The position numbers and the translations under genes were made by a program. 64,000 bases of DNA from Macrocystis pyrifera (taxonomy: Eukaryota; Sar; Phaeophyceae; Laminariales; Laminariaceae), in NCBI GenBank assembly GCA_031763025.1, contig JASSKH010000019.1:5724336-5788335 (forward strand), written 5' to 3'. Shown one piece after another: positions 21,961 to 32,785 of the stretch. Position 1 is the first letter of the stretch, and the number at the start of each line of letters is the position of its first letter. Under the pieces are notes generated by a model. That model ran no database searches. It saw only the letters and a list, made by a program, of their open reading frames with translations, and was not told the origin of the DNA.

Positions 21961-24900
21961 CTAATTTTCGGACCTTCTCGAACCAACCTCGTCCATACCA
22001 CCAACAGTTTCACTACTCCCCGAACTCTCGCATGGACATGGATGCAATGACTCTTTGACTCCACTAATGGAACACCACACTTCAATAAACATGCTAAAAA
22101 ACAACAGCAGGTGTACAATGACAATAACATATGCAAAAGCATCCTGACTGTCGGAACTCTCATCGGACAAGTCAACCTTGTACAATAAAGATATGTAGAC
22201 CGTAAAGAAAACAATAAGATGACCTACAGTCGATAGGACATTCGAACTCTTCTCAGCATATGGGTTAATAGTCATAGAAATAACTATAAACACAACTGCA
22301 AATATTAATGTAACAGCTACCTGGGGGGCCGAGTCGGGATATATGAATACAATTACACCAGTCATCATGACACGACGCAACAATTCGATAATCTCGAAAT
22401 ATCGGGCGCCTGGGCGATAAGAATTCCACAACGAAGAGGCAACATTATCGTCGTCAAAACTCAACCTGTTCTTGTATATAATTATCGAATATGCCGCAGG
22501 TATACCAATGACGTACATGATCAACATGAAAACAGAATACTCCTCTAGGGCTTTATGTTTGTCGCTGGTGCACTGGATAGAATAATCCGCCCTCAAAAAC
22601 TCTCTACCGTCCTCCAGCGTCTCACAAGAAAACATTTGAAACAGTGTGGTTGACACAGGGGAGAATACGTAAAAAGAGACTAAGAGTAAAAACGACACAT
22701 GCCTGCGAAACGAATCACTACTCTTATCCGAAAAAAAATAAGTAATAGCTGCTAAAAAAGAAAGTAACATAGGACACACAGTCACCACGAACAACTTGGT
22801 GTGGAAATTGGTGTCTATGTCACAACTTAATCCCATTATCCAGTCCAAATTGAACCCAATAGAACCTACTATGTCTATAAACCTCTCATAAATGTCCGGA
22901 TACGTTGTATTTGTCACCAAACTGAATTGTGACACAATCTGCCATACAACGATGACTATTCTTAGAGAGTATAGATTCATACGTCTGTTTCCTTGACAAT
23001 AGGGAAGACCTCTCACAAGATACACAACACATCCTGTCAAAAATATCAATACGCAGAGAATGAACAAAGAAATGACAACATTACCCCAGTCACCACACTT
23101 CGTGCACACGAATCCAGGCGACATGCTGTAACCGTCAGAACAAGTAGCGCAATATACTCCATCATACCCAGTATCACACGAACCGGTATCAGTACCCCCT
23201 GTGCACGCATCTTCGTTGTGACACTGTAAAACTATGGAACCTGATTCACTTGACCTCCAAAATCCAGGATTCACCTCAATGTCCTTAATCGTAGATACAC
23301 CACCTCCACTCTGTGTGTTCTCTGGGACGTTGAAACACGTTAAAACTGTTTCAGGATTGGTTACAAAACAGTTCTCACATACACCACAAGAAACACATAT
23401 ATCTTTGTATCTATCTCCATCAATTATACCACTATACTCATCATTCTTGCAGCTAACTTTATTTGAACGAAATTCAGTGTCATTTACCTCTATAGTAGCC
23501 GAGTTTGAGATAACACCACTTCCTTCTCCAAATATGTTGTCTTCAAATACACAACCATCCAATTTAAGTGAACTTTCTGTCTTAATAGCTGCTGCAATGT
23601 CTGCCATATTGACCGTAAAAACAGAGTCTGTAATCACAGTGTAAGTCGCTGTAGAATGGAAAGCACCCCCACTATCGGCTTTGTTTCCGACAAAGGAACA
23701 TTCAGTGTAATTTCCACTTTCCGACGACGGAATGTAACCATTTGCCAACTCATGAACACCCCCACCGGACGGTGCGTAATTAGTTTCAAATGTACTATTT
23801 AAAACTAAATACCCATCGGTATATTTTGAGAACTCTACTGCTCCACCGGAAACATCAGCAGAATTATTTAAAAATACCGTATTTGAAATCGAAACACATA
23901 TTGAGTCGTAACAACTCCCCCCATTTGCTGAAATAGCACCTCCTGTAAGAGAAGCACGATTGTTCTGGAAAACCGACTCGTTTTCAATGAATAGTCTACC
24001 AGTTGATGATGCAATATGACTAACAGACAACGCCCCCCCATTCCTTGCGATGTTTCCAATGAACGTTGATTTACCCAGAAGGTGCAGATAAGATGCCAAA
24101 ATGTGAACTGCACCCCCATCGCTTTCCGACCTATTATCTTCAAATACGACACTAGAACTAGGAAGGAAAACAAGTGTAGAGGAAAAAAGCACGGAAATCG
24201 CGCCTCCAAGGATACCAGTGTTGTTCTTAAAGTGAGAATCACCCAAAACATGCACTGTAGACCTCGAAACTCCAAACGCTCCTGATCCAATGTCTCCTTT
24301 GTTATTCTCAAAATACATATCACCAATGATACCCAAAGATTGAAAATCATTATCCTCAGTCTTACTTTGGAATGACAACGCCCCATGTACTCCGTGATGG
24401 TTATTTTTAAACGTTGCCCGTACTATAGACAAATTCCCACTTGCAACTGTAACACCACTACTATGCGCATAGTTGTCCCGCACGTCTAGTGCTACGAAGT
24501 AGGCAGAAGAATTATCAACAAGAAAATTGGACTTCGTGTTGTTCATGTTGTGTATTTCGACATTTCCATTGAATATGAAGTTCGAACCAGTGTCAATCTT
24601 TACAGATGCTTCCCCTGTACCATCACTGAACGAGGAATTCCCTGAAAAAGAAATACTAGATTCACTAGCCCGAATGTCACTATAATTACCACCCAATATA
24701 CTGTCATGCCCATGATTGGACTTAAAAGTAGGACTTTCCATTCGAATTACAGAACCATCAGCTACCATGAACGAGGTATCAGAGTTGTCCGTAAACAATG
24801 GGTTTTTTTATGTCGCCCGAACTCGAAAAAAGTATAAGACATCCATTGGAGTTTTTACAGACATAGTTGGTAATGTCTACACTTGAATCAAAAACAGAAA

Positions 24901-25453
24901 ACCAAAAATAACCCCCATCGAAAACGACATCTTCAATCTTCAAATTTATTTCTTTCAGACTGGAAGAAAGCATGTTTACGACTGTCATACCCTGAATCAC
25001 AATAGTCGCCATTTCGTCTTGCAATTTACGGTATTCAAATCTCTCTCCTGTGCTAGAATTCCGTGTCCTTTCAGTGTAACTATTAGCGTAACTATCTTCA
25101 GTGTAACTACTAACGTAGCTATCATCGTCTCCAACAGATGAAGGATCAGATGAAGGATCATACAGAAGAAAATCTCCACCATCAAATCTAGCAACAGATT
25201 CATTTGAACCAGAACCGATTAACTTTACAGATGTCTTATACCCAGGCTCGAAATGGTTTTCGACATCTATATCCCCGTACCAGTTGATGGTAAAATCACC
25301 ATTATCACATGAAATCTTGGACGCGGCATTGGTCGCATCAATTGACGACCTCACCGTCAAAGTTTCCCGTGGATTAATGCAGTCCAGTGACGAAACAGTC
25401 TTCATGCCTACAACCATTACAGAAAACATGAGAGTTTTCGTGAAAGAGTACAT
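21961..25453 (-). pseudogene. secreted beta-helix, Cys-rich, multi-span membrane protein; one frameshift
   Basis: Two minus-strand frames, 25453-24779 and 24798-21961, become one protein of about 1,163 residues if one T is removed from T7 at 24803-24809. Residues 1-22 look like a signal peptide (MYSFTKTLMFSVMVVGMKTV). About 220-670 is a parallel beta-helix: recurrent N-N-x-A ... GGA-[IV] turns typical of polymorphic-outer-membrane-protein/pectin-lyase-like repeats. About 670-790 is Cys-rich (CVSCGVCENC; CDTGYDGVYCATCSDGY). From about 790 follow at least six hydrophobic segments (VVISLFILCVLIFLTGCVVY; VAVTLIFAVVFIVISMTI) with an ELLRRVMMTG motif typical of large algal surface proteins. It probably acts as a surface adhesin, receptor or channel-like protein. 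It is single-exon and AT-rich. The shift could be a sequencing error or a recent lesion. Confidence 0.75.
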
Positions 25454-26550
25454 GATGCCTCACTGGATAGTTGAAGATATGAAGTGGTGTGTGAAGTGAA
25501 GTGATGTGTGAAGTGAGACGTCGGGAGTGAGCTCGAGTGAACGGATGGGGGCGGATCGGTTGGGATAGATTTTGATAACGCACTCTCCCAAAACCCCGGG
25601 ACACGGGGTTTATGTCACATAATTCGGAATTCTTATATCATATCTCATACCTGTGGTATATGATAATTCTCACATATATCGGAGTTGTAGAATTATATCC
25701 CAAGATATGAGATTACGAGCAATAAATATGAGTAAAAAAGCCTTGAAATCTGGGAGAGAGGAATTATTTTCGCTCACTCTGTCTGAGATTGAGCCGAAGA
25801 CGACATCAACCACGGGACAACAAAAATACAAGAATCGAGAAAAACATCCCGGGTAACGTCACACTTAGCTAGTCACACTGCTGTGCTACAGCAGTACACA
25901 TCCCCTGTAACGTCTCACTGTGCTACGACATACCAGAGTTACCGATCTTGGCGATTCGCTCCTGTGCTGGCTTGTCCGGCCACGCTTGCCATGCCCTCCG
26001 ACATAGTCCCCAAGGTCTTCCGTCCACACTCCCAGCTAGCACCTCTTGTACACTCACAAGACACCACGAACGAGTCTCTCCAAGGGTCCCTCGATCAAGA
26101 AAAAAAAAGAAGAAAAAGTGTCTGGCTGGCGAAAACCCTGCCTGCTCAGCGTCTCAGCGTTCAAACAGATCAGATCGAACGCTCAACACAGAGCCCGCTT
26201 CGAACTCAAACTAGTCTCACACCTTGGACCTGTAGCTCTGCCTCTGCTTCACTGCGCTGATACGTGTAGGTTGCGGCTGCGTACCAGACAAGGTGTGTTT
26301 ACCAAGGGCTACGATTCATGCTACCATGAATCACCGCAGTCGTCTGATTGGCTTGAACTTCTTACGTACGTACAAAACTCACATTCTCTCATTCTTCCGA
26401 GAATATTCTGCCATCATCAGCTGGGAGAAGAGAGACGGTGACTCGAGACGGCTCATCTTTAAAGTCGAGGTTCTTCCATGATTTATACGGTAAACTGCCT
26501 ACCTGTAGAACTATCTGGCCTCTCTGCCTCAAGCAAAACTAAAGCTGGTG
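25454..26550. other. 5' flank of the surface-protein gene, no further gene seen
   Basis: Short direct repeats (GTGATGTGTGAAGTGA) lie just upstream of the gene start. 25880-26450 has short plus-strand frames only; the CACTGTGCTACGACAT-type repetition there is local. No promoter motif can be defended. Confidence 0.3.
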
Positions 26551-27922
26551 TGTGGTGGAAATCGAGTTTATAAGCCTTAAATTCTTGTAGCGTTTGTTAC
26601 GTAACATTTTTAGTCTACATTTTCCCTACAATGGCGTCGACGGCAGGACGTGAGATTTTGAAGAGCGAGGTCCGTGGTTCGATTCTCGCCTTCGTCCCCC
26701 GAAAAAAAAAAAAGGGAAAAAAGGGGGATATCTCATGTTCAAGAACCTGTAAAACTCACTCACTTAGAAAACACCTAGGAAGGAACGATGAGAGCAATGC
26801 GATCATTGCACACTGAGTCCGGTACCGAAAAGTCGGAGGTAAAACTTGGATACTCAGAGTCTCATCGGGGTTCCTGACTTACTCGCAAGGAGAGATAGGT
26901 CAGGTTTAGTGAGGGAGAATGTGGTGGAAATCGAGTTTATAAGCCTTAAATTCATGTAGCGTTTGTTACGTAACATTTTTAGTCTACATTTCCCAACAGC
27001 ATGTAGCGTTTATTGTTACGTAACATTTTTAGTCTACATTTTCCCTACAATGGCGTCGACGGCAGGACGTGAGATTTTGAAGAGCGAGCGTGGTTCGATT
27101 CTCGTCTTCGTCCCCCGAAAAAAAAAGGAAAAAAAGGGGAATATCTCATGTTCAAGAACCTGTAAAACTCACTCACTTAGAAAACACCTAGGAAGGAACG
27201 ATGAGAGCAATGCGATCATTGCATACTGAGTCCGGTACCGAAAAGTCGGAGGTAAAACTTGGATACTCAGAGTCTCATCGGGGTTCCTGACTTACTCGCA
27301 AGGAGAGATAAGTCAGGTTTAGTGAGGGAGAATGCGGTGGAAATCGAGTTTATAAGCCTTAAATTCATGTAGCGTTTGTTACGTAACATTTTTAGTCTAC
27401 ATTTCCCAACAGCATGTTGTATAGCGTTTGTTACGTAACATTTTTAGTCTACATTTCCCTGCACCCTAAAAATGCTACGTAACAAATACAAATGTAGACT
27501 AAAATTGTTACGTAACAAACGCTACATGAATTTAAGGCTTATAAACTCGATTTCCACCACATTCTCCCTCACTAAACCTGACTTATCTCTCCTTGCGAGT
27601 AAGTCAGGAACCCCGATGAGACTCCAAGTTTTACCTCCGACTTTTCGGTACCGGACTCAGTATGCAATAATGATCGCATTGCTCTCATCGTTCCTTCCTA
27701 GGTGTTTTCTAAGTGAGTGAGTTTTACAGGTTCTTGAACACGAGATATTCCCCTTTTTTCCCTTTTTTTTTTCGGGGGACGAAGGCGAGAATCGAACCAC
27801 GGACCTCGCTCTTCAAAATCTCACGTCCTGCCGACGACGCCATTGTAGGGAAATGTAGACTAAAAATGTTACGTAACAAACGCTACATGAATTTAAGGCT
27901 TATAAACTCGATTTCCACCACA
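26551..27922. repeat. array of two direct and one inverted tRNA-like repeat units
   Basis: A border sequence (GGTGGAAATCGAGTTTATAA followed by GCCTTAAATTC and GTAGCGTTTGTTACGTAAC) occurs at 26553, 26922 and 27335, and inverted at 27525-27563 and 27885-27922. Between borders lies a core of about 280-290 bp: two direct copies (26631-26920, 27049-27333) and one inverted copy (27563-27845). The outermost borders are inverted, so the whole block could fold or have moved as one piece. GGTG flanks both ends (26547-26550 and 27923-27926), a possible short target duplication. Confidence 0.8.
26625..26700 (+). mobile_element. SINE-like core with pol III A and B boxes
   Basis: TGGCGTCGACGG at 26632 (TGGCGTCGTCGG in the inverted copy) fits the A box TRGCNNAGYNGG, and GGTTCGATTCT at 26676 fits the B box. 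Their spacing, 44 bp, is that of a tRNA. The acceptor and T stems do not pair, so this is a decayed tRNA-derived head, not a tRNA gene. An A-run follows at about 26702. The same head is at about 27050 (plus) and 27775-27842 (minus). Confidence 0.6.
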
Positions 27923-28628
27923 GGTGTGTGGGCAATGACTACGCTGTAGTTCCTTTCGTGGTCCGTGGGCATTCCCATTGCCCGTCGCTGGCTTCTCCCG
28001 TTCTCTTCCCGTGGTCAACTCGAGGCGGCTCAGCATTTCGCTCCCTGCTGCCAGAAAATCAGGGTGCCCATACCCGCATCATGGCCCAACAGCAACCCCA
28101 GGTGGCTGTTGGTTGCGTAGGTGGTGATGAGAGGAGCTCGACTTTCGAGGCGACAATGCCGGTCTACCCACACTTTCGTCAGGAGTATAGGGCACCAGGA
28201 CTCGCACCAGGACTCGGCCCAGGACCAGCAGCACCATAATCAGCATCAACAGGTGTGGACCGTACATCATTGTGTGTGTACGAGTACAGGATCTAGTGCG
28301 GGCATGTTATAAATATCTCGGTATATCGCCCCCGACGCGATAATTGTATTTTTTCAAACTGATGAGAAGGTACGAGAGACGGTAGTTTTTTGTACATATT
28401 TATTATGTGGGTTCCAGGTTCTCGACCAGACCGTCGCATGGGTATTGTCCCGCGGAGGTCCCACCATTCGCCACCATTCGCCGAGGTCGTGGATACCCGT
28501 GTATCTTATTGTACGACTGTGGTCATCCATATTCGACTATTTGTTGTCGTCAGCAGAGATGTCGTCAGCAGTGACATTGTCCCGTGACAAGTAGTCACTG
28601 CGGATTTCCCAACTCAACAGCAGTATAG
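27923..28628. other. stretch with one exon-like cassette, otherwise empty
   Basis: 28094-28252 is bounded by CCCCAG/GTGG and CAACAG/GTGTGG and reads GTGGTGATGAGAGGAGCTCG, then a CACCAGGACTCGCACCAGGA stretch. It resembles the fifth cassette at 54633 (GDERSS / HQDSHQDSAQDQ against HQDSSRSQHSSQDQ). It may be a dispersed cassette copy. The rest shows no gene. Confidence 0.3.
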
Positions 28629-29572
28629 AGTGTTTGCGAAAGAACCGATTATGGTTGGGTCGAGAACCACAGGCTATTCACCAAACCAAAACAGAATCGG
28701 GTTGAAAGTGATTGCGAGAATCCAAAGCGATCATTTCGGTTTTGAACTGGAAATAATATTCTAGGAAAATGGAATACAGCAACAAATGACAAGTAACGAA
28801 ATTAAAGTACGAAAAATGGAACACCAACGGCTTCGTGCGAGATGCTGCTCGCCGCTGCTGCTGCTGCTGCTGCTGCTGCATGGCTCGCTGCGTGTGTGTG
28901 TGCTCTGTGCTCTATGGCAGCCATGCGAAGAGTGCCAATCGATGCGACCGAAGCCCGTTGTGCAGTGCGTGCGCAGGCGTGCTGTGTGTGGGTGTGCGTG
29001 TGGTGCGGTAACACGAGCCAGAGCCCTGAGTACCGCTACTTTGTTGCCGCATCAAGAACAAGCAGCACAGCAGAGCAACAACTTCCGAAGCAGTCCACAG
29101 CGCACAGGGCGCCGTCAACGATGTTGACGCTGCATCCTGCCAGCCCTCCGCCGCATATGGCCGCATGACTTTGCCGGTCTTCGCGAGGGCCTCGCGTTGA
29201 TACGGCCTCGCCAAATGGGCCGTGCGCTCGGTTAGATAGCTTGGTGGTGTGAGGCAACCCATGTATCATGCCTCCCTCCTCGTGCTGGGCTACGCTGTGC
29301 GCATGAGCACGTGACGTAGATGATTATGATTTCTTGCCAAATAGGATGTTTCATTCGCCCGGGGCATCTCCGGGTTTTGTCCTGGCCAATGCAGCTATGA
29401 CCATAATCGAAACCCAAGAAGCCAAACCCAACCCGAAAATTTTTATGAAGATATGGCCCATATGAGCCGATTTTGGGTCCTTATTTTGGGAAGTTGATTA
29501 TTTTTTTGATCGGGATCGGGAGAATAGAAATACGCCAAACCCAATTATATAATCGGAACTTCGCAAACACCA
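28629..29572. mobile_element. inverted-repeat DNA transposon, about 945 bp, copy 1
   Basis: The ends are inverted: AGTGTTTGCGAAAGAACCGA at the left and, read from the right, GGTGTTTGCGAAGTTCCGAT, both followed by a TTGGGT box. A second copy lies only 80 bp away in the same orientation. There is no transposase frame; the frames inside are CTG and GT-repeat artefacts identical in both copies. The TIR start recalls hAT elements, but no 8-bp duplication is clear. Confidence 0.75.
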
Positions 29573-29652
29573 TTATCCTTTTTTTTCACCTGAATTATAA
29601 TCACCTGCCTCGCGCTCAGCGGAATGCAAGGCCCGTGCCTCGCACACACTAG

Positions 29653-30600
29653 AGTGTTTGCGAAAGAACCGATTATGGTTGGGTCGAGAACCACAGGCTA
29701 TTCACCAAACCAAAATAGAATCGGGTTTGAAAGTGATTGCGAGAATCCAAAGCGATCATTTCGGTTTTGAACTGGAAATAATCAATATTCTAGGAAAATG
29801 GAATACAGCAACAAATGACAAGTAACGAAATTAAAGTACGAAAAATGGAACACCAACGGCTTCGTGCGAGATGCTGCTCGCCGCTGCTGCTGCTGCTGCT
29901 GCTGCTGCATGGCTCGCTGCGTGTGTGTGTGCTCTGTGCTCTATGGCAGCCATGCGAAGAGTGCCAATCGATGCGACCGAAGCCCGTTGTGCAGTGCGTG
30001 CGCAGGCGTGCTGTGTGTGGGTGTGCGTGTGGTGCGGTAACACGAGCCAGAGCCCTGAGTACCGCTACTTTGTTGCCGCATCAAGAACAAGCAGCACACA
30101 CAGCAGAGCAACAACTTCCGAAGCAGTCCACAGCGCACAGGGCGCCGTCAACGATGTTGACGCTGCATCCTGCCAGCCCTCCGCCGCATATGGCCGCATG
30201 ACTTTGCCGGTCTTCGCGAGGGCCTCGCGTTGATACGGCCTCGCCAAATGGGCCGTGCGCTCGGTTAGATAGCTTGGTGGTGTGAGGCAACCCATGTATC
30301 ATGCCTCCCTCCTCGTGCTGGGCTACGCTGTGCGTATGAGCACGTGACGTAGATGATTATGATTTCTTGCCAAATAGGATGTTTCATTCGCCCGGGGCAT
30401 CTCCGGGTTGTCCCGGCCAATAAAGCTATATGATCATAATCGAAACCCAAGAAGCCAAACCCAACCCGAAAATTTTATGAAGATATGGCCCATATGAGCC
30501 GATTTTGGTCCTTATTTTGGGGAGTTGATTATTTCTTGGGATCGAGAGAATATAAAAAAAATACGCCAAACCCAATTATAATCGGAATTTCGCAAACACC
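29653..30600. mobile_element. inverted-repeat DNA transposon, about 948 bp, copy 2
   Basis: This is nearly identical to copy 1 along its whole length, apart from small indels (for example four extra bases in ACACACAG near 30100 and an extra A-run near 30553). It ends CCGAT...TTTCGCAAACACC at 30600. The high identity suggests a recent local duplication or double insertion. Confidence 0.75.
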
Positions 30601-30764
30601 ATACTCTCTCTTCCTCTTCCATCATCGTTGATCGTTGTTCGTGAGATCGTCCGTACCGATCCTGTACCAAGACCTGGCGTGTCCTACACGCTACACCCTC
30701 TAAGAAAGGGAAGTGCCACAGATGTCGAGTCGAACCTGGGGGTCCTCCCCACACATATCTCACT

Positions 30765-31958
30765 ACTAGTAATTGGTGGTAATGAGGCGCGACCTCAGCA
30801 ATACCTGCAGTAGTCATATCTGCGATGCATCATGCAAAACATTTGTGCTGAACCAACACGAACGAACATCTACTGCTGCTGTACCTACTACCTATACGCC
30901 GTCGTTGGTGAATATTCTTGGCATCATCTGATCATAATATCCTGCTCTTGAAAAACACTGACAGCCCAGCAGTACGGACACACCTGAAACAAATACCAGG
31001 TACTGGATTTTGTCGTGTGTATTCTGGTATTTCCACCTCGAAATCCAGCATAAAAAAATAATTTGAAGACGAAAAATATGTACTGCTGTGTGACCACAGA
31101 ACCTATAATTCACACTTATTACTTGTTGTATTCGTATCGTTTCTCTCGGGAATTCAAGAATCGGCACGGACACTGACTGGTTGTGTGTGTGTGTGTTCTT
31201 CACATTAAACCGTTCTTCTACTCGTCGACATCCAGCAAGCCCAGTGTCCGTGCTGATTCTTCACCCTAGAAAGATACGAGCTCTGTGGTCACAGACTACG
31301 ACACAGAGATAACACACCGTATTGCATTAATAGCCTACGTAACACCATGCCTTCGCACTAGGTGCGGCCGACACAACATACATACATACGCCAGCAACCA
31401 AAATACACCATAAAGAAAGAGAAGCAACGAAAAAACGTAACCGAAAAAGAACAAGAAAAAGAAAAGGAAAAGGAGAAGAATCCAAAATAAATAAATAAAA
31501 TGGGAAGCCAAAGCTCAGACACATACATACTTACCCCGAGCATGAGCCAAAAGGGACGTGCAAGGGGAAAGATACGAGAAGGAAAAAGGGGACTATGCAT
31601 CCCGGTGAACACTTAACTAAGTAAAAAGAGAAATAGTGAGTGGGCCAAAATACGCTCGTCACCCACCCACTATGTATATAGTACTTCTTTCATAAGGATA
31701 AGAAGGGAAAAAAATCAAAATGCATACCGAACGGCCGCAGCAGTTGGCGGTACGAGTACGAGTAGCAAAGAAAAGTCCAACCTGCTGGATGTCGACGGGT
31801 GGAAAGAACAAGAAGACAAATAAACACACACCTGATATATATTTTTTTTCATTTTTTGTTTTTCCAACAGCAAGTGTTTTCTGGTCGGCAAAATTTGAAC
31901 ACTAAAAATCTGCATCTGAAATTATTTGTTCTTTCTCGTGGTGCCACAACTTGCTACT
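30765..31958 (+). repeat. 1.65-kb repeat family, fragment (first half), interrupted
   Basis: It starts ACTAGTAATTGGTGGTAATG like the complete unit at 38038 and follows that unit to about 31200. About 550 bp of unrelated sequence (31205-31750), whose edges carry inverted copies of a CATCCAGCA / TGCTGGATG block, is inserted, and the unit then resumes (TGGATGTCGACGGGTGGAAA) to the 31959 transposon. Confidence 0.65.
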
Positions 31959-32784
31959 ATATATAAAACTCAAGAATATCGCGATATTTGACATTTAGAG
32001 CCAAATTGTGTGCCTCACGAGTTTTATACGGACGTCTGGTATAGCGATATTTTCGCCATACGTGGTCCGCAACACACAAATATATGCTTGGGGTATTTTT
32101 ACCCCTAGCATATATTTGCGTTCTCTTTTTTGTTGGCAAAGCCGGATTTGGCAGACAAAATTGGAAACAGCCTGTCCCCTCTACTCGGTCATCCGATCAT
32201 TACCCTTCCAGCAAGCACCACAACAGCAGCAGCAGCGGTGGTGGCCGCAACGACTTGGTTGAATAAGTACGGCAGACGGGTGCTCGCTTGGTCGGGGAGA
32301 GGCGGATGTACGGGATGTCCCGGTTCAGCGGCACCCGCACATCACCCAGTGCTCTGGCTGGGCATCTTTCTGCCGGAGTTGCCCCAAACCCATGTCCCCA
32401 ACACCGCACGCCCCACCTCATCCGGGAACAAGCGGGTAGCGCCAACCCGACCTTTAGTTTTTGGCGGACACGTCTCAGCACGAGCACGAGACGCGCCATC
32501 GTCTATGCCAAGAGGCAAATCCAAGGTGTACGCCGGCGCTGTAGCCTGCCGAGCTACGTAGAGAAGCAGCTGCAGCAGCAGCAGCGACGTCCTCCAGCCC
32601 ATGCGATGTTCTACGTGTTTGTGCACTTGCCGCCTATTTTTATTTCACCCGTGTTTTATCTGACGTTGTCCTGGCAAGAAACCCGATATTGAGTTTTATA
32701 TCGAGGGATTTACGTGTACAAAATCGCGATATTGAATTCGGCGCAAAGTGTCGAAATATCACCCTCTGTTGAGTTTTATAATGA
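31959..32784. mobile_element. inverted-repeat element, about 825 bp, TATAAAACTCAA ends
   Basis: TATAAAACTCAA at the left and its complement TTGAGTTTTATA at the right enclose a block absent from the related repeat units. TATA flanks both sides, in line with a TA-rich target. Near the left end is a strong hairpin (arms CAAATATATGCTTGGGG at 32076 and CCCCTAGCATATATTTG at 32101, 16 of 17 paired). The middle (32200-32600) is GC-richer with open frames on both strands and may be captured host sequence; no product is recognised. Confidence 0.6.
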
Positions 32785-32785
32785 A

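Noticed and set aside
26625-26700. tRNA gene
   Set aside because: The box spacing is correct but the acceptor stem does not pair; it is repeated with A-runs like a SINE.
26551-27922. Mutator-type element with a 9-bp target duplication (GGTGTGTGG)
   Set aside because: Part of the apparent 9-bp match lies within the element border itself, so only GGTG can be claimed outside it.
28786-30233. Repeated frames of 100-128 codons on both strands
   Set aside because: They are identical in the two transposon copies, driven by CTG and GT repeats, and broken by indels between copies.
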